DNA of 64,000 bases from AP-15 sp963777435 (GTDB lineage Bacteria; Pseudomonadota; Alphaproteobacteria; ATCC43930; CGMCC-115725): contig CAVZQT010000003.1 in NCBI GenBank assembly GCA_963777435.1, positions 930,001 to 994,000 of the forward strand. The letters are read 5' to 3'. Positions 36,483 through 46,151 of the stretch are shown here, piece by piece. A model generated the notes under the pieces. It made no database searches. It was not told the DNA's origin and worked only from the letters and a program-made list of their open reading frames with translations. A program made the position numbers and the translations under genes. Each line of letters begins with the position of its first letter. The stretch's first letter is position 1.

Positions 36483-37423
36483 CGCGCCGCCACCCGCCGC
36501 GGAAAGTTTGCGCGCGGCTCCTCGATCCCCTCCGGATCCTGGTGGATAATGATCTCGGCGTTGGGATAGGCGGCGCGCAATCTCGCCTCGACCTCGTCCG
36601 AAACTTCATGGGCTCGGATCAGGCTCATCGCACCATCCATTTCGATGTGGATCTGAATAAAAGCCGTCGGTCCCGCGACCCGGGTTCTGAGATCGTGCGC
36701 CGCTGTCACCTCGGGGTGGGACTGGGCGATCTCGCGAATCCTTTCGCGCTCGTCGTCGGGCAACTCCTCGTCCATCAGTTGCACCAGCGAAAGCCGCGCC
36801 AGCCTAGCCGCCGACCAGATGATCCATATGCCGATCGCCGCGCCGAACAGCGGGTCAAGGATCTGTAACCCGAATGATGCGCTAAGGATGAGCGCGGCGA
36901 TAACGCTGAGGTTCAGCACTACGTCGCTGCGATAGTGCAGTTCGTCGGCGCTGATCGCGATCGATCCGGTCCGGCTCACGACATGCCGCTGATAGAGCAC
37001 GAGCCCAACGGTCACGACGATCGAGAACACCATGACCCCAACGCCGAGCGGCGGGTTGTGGATCGGGAGCGGGTCGATCAACCGGCGCACTGCCTCGGCT
37101 AGCAGCAGCAAGGCGCTCCCGGTGATAAAAGCCGACTGCCCGAGGACCGCAAGCGGCTCCGCCTTGCCGTGGCCAAAGCGATGCTCGCGATCCGCCGGGA
37201 TCATCGCGTGACGCACTGCTATCAAATTGATAACCGAGGCTGCTGCGTCGAGCAGCGAGTTGATAACGCTCGACAACAGCGCGACCGAACCGGTTTCGAG
37301 CCACGCCGCGAACTTGACCGCGATCAGCAGCAGCGCAACCGCAACCGAGGCATAAGTTGCGCGCCGCCGCAGCCGGTCTGCCTCGGGGCCGTAAATCAGG
37401 GGAAAAGCCGTTCCCGTCGCCAT
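36479..37423 (-). CDS. fieF: Cation diffusion facilitator (FieF/YiiP-like)
   Basis: A 314-residue six-helix metal/proton antiporter for Zn2+ or Fe2+ efflux, closely like E. coli FieF. HRFGHGKAEPLAVLGQS, LHYRSDVVLN (second-site His and Asp) and the C-terminal cytoplasmic HDLRTRVAGPTAFIQIHIEMDG are conserved. At the transport site FieF has Asp-x3-Asp; here the first Asp is Asn (INSLLDA), while the second is kept. This could change metal preference. The start overlaps the end of pdxH by 28 bases; a later start is possible. Confidence 0.85.
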   Translation of the reverse strand: MATGTAFPLIYGPEADRLRRRATYASVAVALLLIAVKFAAWLETGSVALLSSVINSLLDAAASVINLIAVRHAMIPADREHRFGHGKAEPLAVLGQSAFITGSALLLLAEAVRRLIDPLPIHNPPLGVGVMVFSIVVTVGLVLYQRHVVSRTGSIAISADELHYRSDVVLNLSVIAALILSASFGLQILDPLFGAAIGIWIIWSAARLARLSLVQLMDEELPDDERERIREIAQSHPEVTAAHDLRTRVAGPTAFIQIHIEMDGAMSLIRAHEVSDEVEARLRAAYPNAEIIIHQDPEGIEEPRANFPRRVAAR

Positions 37424-37983
37424 TCATTGCCCTCGCGAACAAACAACCAGCGGTCATGCAGGCGCGAGGGACGCTCCTGCCAGAACTCGATTCGTTGCGG
37501 CGCCACCCGAAAGCCCGACCAATAGGGCGGCCGCGGCACGTCGCCAGCAGCAAACCGTCTAGCGAACTGCTCGACCCGCTGCTCGAGCGTGGCCCGGCTA
37601 GCGAGCGGGCGCGACTGGTCCGATGCCCAAGCGCCAATCCGGCTTTCGCGGGCGCGGCTGCCAAAATAGGCGTCGGCCTCCTCTGACGAGACCGGCTCGA
37701 CCGTACCCTCGACCCGCACCTGCCGCCGCAGCAAGGGCCAGAAAAAGCATAGCGCGGCGCGCGGGTTATGGGCCAGCTCTTTTGATTTTCGGCTTTCGAG
37801 ATTGGTGTAGAACACAAAGCCGCGTTGGTCGAAACCCTTCAGCAGCACGGCACGCGCCGAGGGCGGGCCGTTTGGGGTCGCGGTCGCGAGGATCATCGCG
37901 GTGGGATTCACCTCGCGCGCCGAGGCTTCGGCAAACCAGCGCTCGAAAGGGGCCAGCGGTTCGGTTTCGGTGATTTCGTCCAT
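37396..37983 (-). CDS. pdxH: Pyridoxamine 5'-phosphate oxidase
   Basis: A 195-residue FMN flavoprotein that oxidises pyridoxamine- or pyridoxine-5'-phosphate to PLP. Family blocks are PTAMILATATPNGPPSARAVLLKGFDQRGFVFYTNLESRKSKEL, ALCFFWPLLRRQVRVEGTVE, SRIGAWASDQS, and the C-terminal FWQERPSRLHDRW followed by RERLFP. Complete. It sits next to several PLP enzymes in this window only by chance, as they are not in one operon. Confidence 0.92.
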   Translation of the reverse strand: MDEITETEPLAPFERWFAEASAREVNPTAMILATATPNGPPSARAVLLKGFDQRGFVFYTNLESRKSKELAHNPRAALCFFWPLLRRQVRVEGTVEPVSSEEADAYFGSRARESRIGAWASDQSRPLASRATLEQRVEQFARRFAAGDVPRPPYWSGFRVAPQRIEFWQERPSRLHDRWLFVREGNEWRRERLFP

Positions 37984-37998
37984 CAGGTAAAGCCGCCC

Positions 37999-39360
37999 CT
38001 ATCGAGATCCAACCTTTTCCGCAAGTTCTTCGGCAGCGCGCGTCCGGCTGCCGCGGCGGCCGACTGCCTCATCCGCGTCGCCGATCAGCGAGGCGATCGT
38101 CATTTGCGCGGCTGCTGCTTCGGCTCTGACAATCCGCCTGACCGCTGGCTCGATCAGCCGCTGCCACGGCGCGGACGCGTTGCCGAGCCAGCTGCCGGCA
38201 AACGGCAGTTGCAGCGCATCATACAGGTTGCGCAAGGTTGCTGTCTCGGGGTTCCACGCCAACACCCAACTACCCGCTTGCGTATGGGCGACAAAGCCGG
38301 CGGCGCAGAGCGGCTCCATGTGCTCGTCGACCACGGTCGTCGCCACCCCGAGCTCGACCGCGAGCGCCTGGGTTGTCAACGCCGCGCCTGAGCGCTGCGC
38401 CCGCACCAGCAGCGCGAGCAGCGCAAGGCTGAGCCCGAGCCGCACGCCCCCCGCCGTGGTGTGGCCGATGCGTTCGTCAATACGCCACAGCGGCAATGCC
38501 GCGGCCACCTCGGCGCCGAGCAGCACCACCATCCATGAGATATACATCCAAAGGAGAAAGATCGGGATCGCCGCGAGCGCGCCGTACACGGTCTGGTAGT
38601 AGGACATCGCGCCGATATAAATCGAGAAACCGATTTTCAGGATTTCGATCGCCACGGTCGCAACCAGAGCACCACGGGCCGCATCGCGCCAGCGCACCGC
38701 ACAGTTCGGGATCAGCCAATAGAGCAACGTTGCCGCCACAAACTCGAGTAATGCCGGGATCGTTCGTGCAACCCCGTGCAGCCAGCCGCTTTCGAGCCAT
38801 TGAAAGGCTTCCTGGCCAAAGCCCGCCCGGCGGGCGGCAATCTCGAAATACGTCGACAACGACAAGCTGAGACCGACCAGCAGAGGCCCAAGCGTGATCA
38901 AGGCCCAATAGGCGAGCACCCGCTGGCCCCAAGGTCGCGGCGAGGTCACGCGCCAAATAAGGTTCAGTTGGTCTTCGACCGTCGCCAGCAGCAGCACGCC
39001 GGTAGCGGCGATACCGACGACGCCGATCGCGGTCGTCTGCGCGGCGGAATTGGCAAAGGCGCGGAACCACCAGCCGGCCTGCTCGCCAATCGAAGGGACG
39101 AAATATTTGAAAACCAGCGCCAGAATTTGGTCGTGTAACTGACTGAAGACCGGAAGGACCGACAGCGTGCCGAGACCGATGACCGCAAGCGGCACCAGCG
39201 AGACGAGTGCCGCATAGCTCAAAGCGCCGGAGGCCGCAAAGCAGCCATCGGCGTTGAAGCGGCGCAGCGAGTAGAGGGTGAACGCGCCGGCAGTTGACAC
39301 GGCTCTGCGCAAAGCGCGGCGGCGTCGGCTTGTTCGGCGCTTTTCCGCCTCAGACAACAT
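37999..39360 (-). CDS. YihY/BrkB-family membrane protein
   Basis: A 453-residue inner-membrane protein of the YihY (formerly ribonuclease BN) family. At least six hydrophobic segments lie between residues 40 and 290, with ASGALSYAALVSLVPLAVIGLG and YGALAAIPIFLLWMYISWMVVLLGAEV as signature. A 150-residue soluble C-terminal part resembles a winged-helix-like domain (LAVELGVATTVVDEHMEPL). The RNase activity once given to YihY is not supported. It is divergent from fabI. Function unknown. Confidence 0.88.
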   Translation of the reverse strand: MLSEAEKRRTSRRRRALRRAVSTAGAFTLYSLRRFNADGCFAASGALSYAALVSLVPLAVIGLGTLSVLPVFSQLHDQILALVFKYFVPSIGEQAGWWFRAFANSAAQTTAIGVVGIAATGVLLLATVEDQLNLIWRVTSPRPWGQRVLAYWALITLGPLLVGLSLSLSTYFEIAARRAGFGQEAFQWLESGWLHGVARTIPALLEFVAATLLYWLIPNCAVRWRDAARGALVATVAIEILKIGFSIYIGAMSYYQTVYGALAAIPIFLLWMYISWMVVLLGAEVAAALPLWRIDERIGHTTAGGVRLGLSLALLALLVRAQRSGAALTTQALAVELGVATTVVDEHMEPLCAAGFVAHTQAGSWVLAWNPETATLRNLYDALQLPFAGSWLGNASAPWQRLIEPAVRRIVRAEAAAAQMTIASLIGDADEAVGRRGSRTRAAEELAEKVGSR

Positions 39361-39513
39361 TCAACGAACCTCGCAGCGTCTGATCTGGTAAACAGGCCCG
39401 CGCCGAGCAATTATCCGCTTAGCCGCCCGTGGGTCGGTGCCATTTGGGAAGACGTGAGCCTTGGCCCTCTCCCGCACCCTTGTACAGGATGCTCCGCAAT
39501 ACGAGAAACGGTG

Positions 39514-40320
39514 ATGACGATGCCGCTAATGGCGGGAAAACGCGGTCTGATTATGGGCGTCGCAAACGAGCGTTCGATCGCCTGGGGAATTGCCAAAACA
39601 CTGCACGAGCACGGCGCGACCTTGGGCTTTACCTATCAGGGCGAGGCGCTCGGCAAGCGAGTGCGGCCACTGGCGCAAAGCGTCGACAGCAACTTTGTGG
39701 TGGAGGCCGATGTCGCCTCGGACCACAGCCTCGATTCGCTGTTCAGCGCGCTGGCAAGAGAGTGGGGCCGGCTTGATTTCCTGGTGCATGCGATCGCGTT
39801 CTCCGATAAGGACGAGCTGAAGGGGAAATACCTGCAGACGACTCGCGCCAACTTTCTGCGCACCCTCGAAATTTCCTGCTACTCCTTCACCGAAATCTGC
39901 CGCCGCGCGGCACCGCTGATGACCGAGGGCGGCAGTCTGTTGACCCTGACCTATTCGGGGGCCGAACGGGTGATGCCGCATTATAACGTGATGGGCGTCG
40001 CCAAGGCGGCGCTGGAAGCGAGCGTGCGCTATCTGGCGGTCGATCTCGGTGGCGACAATATCCGCGTCAATGCGATCTCGGCCGGGCCGATCAAGACCTT
40101 GGCGGCCTCCGGGATCGGCGATTTCCGCTACATCCTTAAATGGAACCAGTTGAACTCACCCCTGAAACGCAACGTCACGATCGAGGATGTTGGCGGCGGC
40201 GCCCTGTACCTGTTGAGCGATCTGTCGGCCGGAGTCAGTGGCGAGGTGCACCATATCGATTGCGGCTATCACGTCGTCGGCATGAAGGCGGTCGACGCCC
40301 CCGACATCTCGGTGGTGTGA
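39514..40320 (+). CDS. fabI: Enoyl-ACP reductase (NADH)
   Basis: A 268-residue enoyl-acyl carrier protein reductase, last step of each fatty-acid elongation round. It shows KRGLIMGVANERSIAWGIAKTL (NADH site), LVHAIAFSDKDELKG, and the FabI-type catalytic Tyr-x6-Lys in YNVMGVAKAALEASVRYLA. The end HHIDCGYHVVGMKAVDAPDISVV fits. ATG 39514 is used; GTG 39511 and ATG 39520 are close alternatives. It precedes aroC by 91 bases, an order seen in many alphaproteobacteria. Confidence 0.92.
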   Translation: MTMPLMAGKRGLIMGVANERSIAWGIAKTLHEHGATLGFTYQGEALGKRVRPLAQSVDSNFVVEADVASDHSLDSLFSALAREWGRLDFLVHAIAFSDKDELKGKYLQTTRANFLRTLEISCYSFTEICRRAAPLMTEGGSLLTLTYSGAERVMPHYNVMGVAKAALEASVRYLAVDLGGDNIRVNAISAGPIKTLAASGIGDFRYILKWNQLNSPLKRNVTIEDVGGGALYLLSDLSAGVSGEVHHIDCGYHVVGMKAVDAPDISVV

Positions 40321-40411
40321 TGCTCGGGCAAGGCATCTTGAAGCGATACCATCATTCCGTTGCCCCCGCTTTCGGGGAAATGACGGCTTAAGGCAGGCAC
40401 TCGCAGGAGCC

Positions 40412-41488
40412 ATGGCGGGCAACTCTTTCGGAACCCTGTTCCGCTTTACGACCTGGGGCGAAAGCCACGGCCCCGCGATCGGCGTCGTCGTCGATGGCGT
40501 GCCGCCGCGTCTGCCGCTCTCCGAACCCGACATCCAACAGTGGCTCGACAAACGCAAACCCGGCCAATCGCGGTTTACGACGCAGCGGCGCGAAGAAGAT
40601 CTTGTCCGCATTCTGAGCGGGGTCTTCGACGGGGTCACGACCGGGACGCCGATCCAGCTGCTGATCGAAAACACCGACCAGCGCTCCAGGGATTACCGCA
40701 ACATCGCCGACCGCTTTCGCCCCGGCCATGCCGACTACACCTATTGGAAAAAGTATGGCGTGCGCGACTACCGCGGCGGTGGCCGCGCTTCGGCGCGCGA
40801 AACCGCCTCGCGGGTTGCGGCGGGAGCCGTGGCGCGCGTGATTCTCGGGTCGGCGGTGACGATCCGTGGCGCGCTGGTGCAGATCGGCCCTTATGCGATC
40901 GATCGCGCCGCCTGGGACTGGCGGGCGGTGGAAGAAAATCCATTCTGGTGTCCCGACGCGGCGATGGCGCTCCACTGGGCGGATTTTCTCGATGGTGTCC
41001 GCAAGGCTGGGTCGTCGGCCGGTGCGGTGATCGAAATCGTTGCATCGGGGGTCCCAGCCGGTCTCGGTGAGCCGATCTATGACAAGCTGGATGGCGACCT
41101 CGCCCGCGCATTGATGACGATAAACGCGGTCAAAGGCGTCGAGATCGGCGCCGGGTTCGGCGCAGCAGCGCTTCGCGGCGAGGACAACGCCGACGAAATG
41201 CGGATGACGGACGGCCAGATTGCCTTTCTGTCGAACAATGCCGGGGGCATCCTTGGCGGGATTTCGACCGGTCAGGACATCATCGTCCGTTTTGCGGTCA
41301 AGCCGACCAGTTCGATCCTGACGCCGATGCGCACCGTCGATGTCGACGGCAACGAGGTCGAGATCGCGACCCATGGCCGCCACGATCCTTGCGTCGGCAT
41401 TCGCGCGGTGCCGGTCGGCGAGGCAATGGTCGCCTGTGTGGTGGCCGATCACCTGCTGCGCTATCGCGCCATCGGCGGTCAACTCTGA
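40412..41488 (+). CDS. aroC: Chorismate synthase
   Basis: A 358-residue enzyme that eliminates phosphate from EPSP to chorismate, using reduced FMN. Family signatures are GESHGPAIGVVVDGVPP, RRPGQS-like KRKPGQSRFTTQRREEDLV, GGRASARETASRVAAGAVA and the C-terminal GRHDPCVGIRAVPVGEAM. Complete and intact. Four bases separate it from sppA, so those two are co-transcribed. Confidence 0.94.
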   Translation: MAGNSFGTLFRFTTWGESHGPAIGVVVDGVPPRLPLSEPDIQQWLDKRKPGQSRFTTQRREEDLVRILSGVFDGVTTGTPIQLLIENTDQRSRDYRNIADRFRPGHADYTYWKKYGVRDYRGGGRASARETASRVAAGAVARVILGSAVTIRGALVQIGPYAIDRAAWDWRAVEENPFWCPDAAMALHWADFLDGVRKAGSSAGAVIEIVASGVPAGLGEPIYDKLDGDLARALMTINAVKGVEIGAGFGAAALRGEDNADEMRMTDGQIAFLSNNAGGILGGISTGQDIIVRFAVKPTSSILTPMRTVDVDGNEVEIATHGRHDPCVGIRAVPVGEAMVACVVADHLLRYRAIGGQL

Positions 41489-41491
41489 GCA

Positions 41492-43261
41492 ATGCGCCGC
41501 TTTCTCGTCGGCTTTCTGGCAACGATCGGCTTCCTGTCACTGCTCGGCATAATAGCCGTAGCTGTTGTCGTCTCAAGGCTGCAGCCGAGTAAGCCCGCGC
41601 TTGCCGAAGGCATCATTCTCTCCGCCGATCTGACTCGCGGCTTGTCCGATGGTCCTCCGCAACAAGGCTGGCGGCGGCTGATCTTGGGCGAAAAGCCAAG
41701 CTTGCGCGATTTCCTCGATGCGCTCGAAGCAGGCGGAGCCGATCCCCGCGTCAAAGGCATCCTCGCCCGCATCGGCGATGACCAAATCGCGCTCGCCAGC
41801 GCGCAACAGGTGCGCGACGCGATCGCCGCCTTCCGCGCCAAGGGCAAGTTCGCGATCGCTTTTGCCGATAGTTTCGGCGAGTTCGGCGCCGGCACCCGCC
41901 CCTATTATCTGGCGACCGCCTTTGACCAGATCTGGCTGCAGCCGATGGGCAGCCTCGGCCTGACTGGGCTCTACTCCGAGGCCAATTTTTTCAAAGGTAC
42001 GTTGGACAAAATCGGGATCGCCGCCGAATTCGAGCATCGCGGCCAATACAAATCCGCAGCCAACATCCTGACCGAGACCAAGATGACGCCGCCGCAGCGC
42101 GAAGAGGTCGAAGACCTGCTGAACTCGGTGTCTGGACAAGTTGTGAACGGCATCGCCCAAGCGCGGAAATTATCGCCGCAGGCGGTGCGTACAGCGATCG
42201 ACCATGCGCCGCTGCTCGCCAACGAAGCGTTGCAGGCGAAACTCGTCGACCGGATCGGCTATCGCGACGACGCGATCAGTGCAGCCCACAAACGCGCCGG
42301 GTCGCGCGCCGAAATCACCGGGCTCTCGACCTATCTCGACGGCGCCGGCCGGCCGTATCAGAAGGGCGAGCGGATTGCGCTGATCTACGGATCCGGACTG
42401 ATCGTTCGTGGCGGAACCGCAGGCAACCCGCTGACCCGGTCCGAAGAAATGGCCGCGAATGAGATGACGCGGGCGTTTCGCGATGCGGTGCGCGACCCGA
42501 AAGTGCGCGCGATCTTGTTCCGTATCGACAGCCCCGGAGGCTCGGTCGTCGCCTCGGAGACGATCTGGCACGATGTCGTCTTTGCCCGCGAGCGCGGCAA
42601 GCCGGTCATCGTATCGATGGGCGACGTCGCGGGCTCGGGCGGCTATTATGTCGCCGCGCCCGCCGACAAGATCGTGGCCGAACCGGCGACCTTGACCGGG
42701 TCAATCGGCGTGCTTGCCGGGAAGCTCGTGGTTGCCGATTTGTTGAAAAAAATCGGCGTGTCGACCGACGCCGCGCAATTCGGCGCCAATTCCGGAATGC
42801 TCAGCGCCACCTCGGAGTTTTCGCCGCTTGCCCAAGCGCGTTTACAGGCTTTCCTCGACGCAACCTATCAGGGGTTTAAGGACCATGTCGCATCCGGCCG
42901 CCACATGACCCCGGAGGCGGTCGAAGCGGTCGCGCAAGGCCGCGTCTGGTCGGGCGAAGAAGCCAAAAAAAACGGGCTTGTCGATGCGTTGGGGGGCTAC
43001 GAGGTCGCGCTCCGTCTCGCCAAGCAGGCCGGCAACATCGCGGCCGACGCGCCCATCGAGATGACCGTCTTTCCCCGCGAACAGAGCTTGGCCGACTATC
43101 TTTACGATCGGCTGACCGGCAAGGAAGGCGAGGACGACGATGTCGGCGTCACGGCGCTCGGCCATATCATCGACGCAGCCCAGCCGATGCTCGAGCGCAT
43201 CCAGGCTCTCCTCGATGACACCGGCATCTTGATCATGCCGCCTCTGGGCCAGCCGCGTTAA
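41492..43261 (+). CDS. sppA: Signal peptide peptidase SppA, long type
   Basis: A 589-residue membrane-anchored serine protease (67K type) that degrades cleaved signal peptides. An N-terminal helix (FLVGFLATIGFLSLLGIIAVAVVV) anchors it in the inner membrane. The duplicated S49 domains carry the catalytic Lys in RGQYKSAAN near residue 188 and the nucleophile Ser in GDVAGSGGYYVA near 383. The end is a charged tail with an EDDD run. Intact. Confidence 0.9.
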   Translation: MRRFLVGFLATIGFLSLLGIIAVAVVVSRLQPSKPALAEGIILSADLTRGLSDGPPQQGWRRLILGEKPSLRDFLDALEAGGADPRVKGILARIGDDQIALASAQQVRDAIAAFRAKGKFAIAFADSFGEFGAGTRPYYLATAFDQIWLQPMGSLGLTGLYSEANFFKGTLDKIGIAAEFEHRGQYKSAANILTETKMTPPQREEVEDLLNSVSGQVVNGIAQARKLSPQAVRTAIDHAPLLANEALQAKLVDRIGYRDDAISAAHKRAGSRAEITGLSTYLDGAGRPYQKGERIALIYGSGLIVRGGTAGNPLTRSEEMAANEMTRAFRDAVRDPKVRAILFRIDSPGGSVVASETIWHDVVFARERGKPVIVSMGDVAGSGGYYVAAPADKIVAEPATLTGSIGVLAGKLVVADLLKKIGVSTDAAQFGANSGMLSATSEFSPLAQARLQAFLDATYQGFKDHVASGRHMTPEAVEAVAQGRVWSGEEAKKNGLVDALGGYEVALRLAKQAGNIAADAPIEMTVFPREQSLADYLYDRLTGKEGEDDDVGVTALGHIIDAAQPMLERIQALLDDTGILIMPPLGQPR

Positions 43262-43429
43262 GCTCTGAGGGCCGTCAGCCCTGCCCCCTGCCTCCTCCAG
43301 AATCTCGTCCATCTCCCTTTTTGGGAACAGAACCGGGCGACCGACGGTTAGCAAATTGGCCGACGGAGTCGAATTCTCCATTCGTCACCAAGCGCTTTCC
43401 GGATCTCGGGGTGGACGGAGCACGGCGAA

Positions 43430-46151
43430 ATGCTTGGAACAGCAATCCTTCGTCTTGTCGATTTCTGTGCGCGGCGGGCTTTATGGGTTCTGATTGCAGC
43501 AGCAATCCTTGCAGGGTCCTGCGGCGTCTATACCGTAAGGCATTTCGCGGTCAATACAGACACCACGGCGCTGTTTCCGCCAAACCTGCCCTGGGCGCAG
43601 CGCGCGTTCCACTATATGCGGGCCATTCCCGAGCCGGGCATCATCGTCGTCGTCGAAGCGACGACACCCGAGAATGTCGAACAAGCCGCCGCCAAGCTCG
43701 CAGCAGCATTGGCCGCCCATAAGGACCTGATCCGCTCGGTTCGGGAGCCTCAGGGCGGCGCCTTCTTCAAACATAACGGGTTGCTCTATCTCCCGTCCAG
43801 CGAGGTGGAACAGGTGACCCAAGGTCTCACCAAGGGCAGCCCGCTGATCGCCACCCTCGCGGCGGATCCGAGCCTGCATGGCGCTCTCGAAGCCCTGTCG
43901 AACGGCCTCGCTGGTGTGAGAGCCGGGTATTTGCCGCTCGATGCGATGACGCGGCCGATGGAGATGGCCTCCGACACGGCGCAAGCGGCGCTCGCCGGCC
44001 GCCCGGCGGCTTTTTCCTGGCAAGCGTTGGCGAGCGGACATCCCGTGCAGCCCAGCCAGCTTCGCCGCTTTATCGAAGTCGACCCGGTCCTCGACTATCG
44101 CGCCCTTGAACCCGGCCGTGCCGCAAGCAACGCGATCGAACAGACTGCGCGCGAGCTCAAGCTCGGCCCGAAGTACCAGGCGAGTATCCGACTGACGGGG
44201 CTGGTGCCGATCAATGATGACGGTTTTGCGACGCTGACCAAGCATGCCGGGCTCAACGCCGCGATATCGCTTGCCGCTGTGGGGCTGATCCTGTGGCTCG
44301 CGTTGCGCTGGGGCCGCATCATTTTTGCGGTGGTGGTGACGATCTCGGCCGGGCTCGCAGCCTCCGTCGCGTTCGGCCTGTTTCTGGTCGGCGCGCTCAA
44401 TCTGATCTCGGTCGCGTTCCTGGTATTGTTCATCGGCCTTGGCATCGATTTCGGCATCCAATTCGGCGTGCGCTACCGGGCTGAACGGTACGAATTCGGC
44501 AATCTGCATTCGGCCCTGCGCAGTGCGGCGCGCAAGGCCGGGCCGCCATTGGCGCTCGCCGCCGCGGCGACGGCGGTCGGTTTCGGGTCGTTTGTCCCGA
44601 CCGACTATCGTGGGCTTTCCGAACTCGGCGAGATCGCCGGAGCGGGGATGGTCATCGCCTTCTTGTGCAGCGTCACGTTATTGCCGGCATTGCTGGCAGT
44701 GCTGAAGCCGCCGCCCGAGCGCGCTCCGATGGGGTTCACGGCATTGGCGCCGGTGGACCATTTTCTCGGGCGGCATCGGATGGCGATCGTGGTTGTCACT
44801 ATCGGCGTTATCGCCGCCGCCTCCCCGCTCCTGCTGTTCCTGCGCTTCGACTTCAACCCGCTTCATCTGCGCGACGCCAAGGCGCCTTCGGTCGCGACCT
44901 TTCTCGAGTTGCGCAAAGATCCCCAGATCGGCGCCAACGCGATCGAGGCGATGACCCCGAACCTCGCGGCGGCCGACGCGCTGGCAAAGCGGCTGTCGAG
45001 CTTGCCTGAAGTGGCGCAGGCATCGACCCTCGACAGCCTCATCCCCGCCGATCAAGACCACAAGCTCGCGCTGATCGGCAAGGCAGCCGCGGCGATCGGG
45101 CCCTCGCTAAACCCGCAATCGGTTGCGCCGGCAGCCAGCGATCAGCAAACGATTGAGGCGCTGAACGCAACCGCAGCATCGCTGTCGCAGATAGCCGCGA
45201 ACAAGGAGCGGGCCGGGAGCCGAAGCTGCAAGGCGGCTCTCGGGGTTGCTGTCCAAACTGGCGCAAGCCCAACCCGATATCCGCCGGCGCGCCGAGACCG
45301 CAATCGGCGAACCCTTAAAGGTTTCGCTCGACGATCTGCGGCAGGCTCTGCAACCCCAGCGTATCACCCGCGAGTCGATTCCGGCCGAGCTGAAGCGGCA
45401 ATGGGTGACCCCGGACGGCAGTGCGCGGGTTCAAGCGCTGCCCAAGGGCGATCCCGACAATACCGCCGTATTGCGCCAATTCGTGACCGCGGTCTTGGCG
45501 GTGGCGCCAAACGCGACCGGACCCGCCGTGCTGCTCTACGAGGCCGGGAAGACCGTCGTGCGCGCCTTTGTCGAGGCCGGAATCTTTGCGATTGCCGCGA
45601 TCGTACTGCTGCTGGCGGTGACATTGCGCCGGGTCCGGGACGTGCTATTGACCCTGATCCCCTTGCTGGTCGCCGGCATCGTCACGTTGGAACTGGCGGT
45701 CGCTCTCGGGATCAAGCTGAACTTTGCCAACATCATCGCCCTGCCTTTGCTGCTCGGGGTCGGCGTCGCCTTCAAGATCTATTACATGCTCGCCTGGCGC
45801 AGCGGCCGGACCGCGCTTGTGCAATCGACCCTGACCCGAGCTGTCATTTTCAGCGCGATGACGACGGCAACCGCCTTTGGCAGCCTGTGGATGTCCGCCG
45901 ATCCCGGTACCTCGAGCATGGGCGAGATGATGGCCCTCGCGCTCCTTTCCACGATGGCGGCGGCGGTGCTGTTCCAGCCGGCGCTGATGGGGCCGCCGCG
46001 CAAGGCGCAGCCCGACTGGGACGGCAGCCGGCAGCCGCGGCGTGAGCCAGCAATCGCGGTGCGGCGCGTGGCGCCCCCGGTCGAAGCTGCTTCGCCCGGC
46101 GCAGTGGCTCGTCACGTCGAGCAGCCCGCGGAGCACGAATTCGAGAAATGA
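43430..46151 (+). CDS. hpnN: Hopanoid-associated RND transporter HpnN, one frame break
   Basis: RND-superfamily exporter that moves hopanoids from the inner to the outer membrane. The N-terminal half has a membrane anchor, the periplasmic domain DTTALFPPNLPWAQRA, and helices with FLVLFIGLGIDFGIQFGVRYR. The C-terminal half has LLLAVTLRRVRDVLLTLIPLLVAGIVTLELAVALGIKLNFANIIALPLLLGVGVAFKIYYM. The frame shifts near 45211 (NKERAG then AEAARRLSGLLSKLAQ), where one G too many lies in a short G run. Corrected length is about 906 residues. Its stop overlaps the acyltransferase start by ATGA. Other hpn genes are not in the window. Confidence 0.85.
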
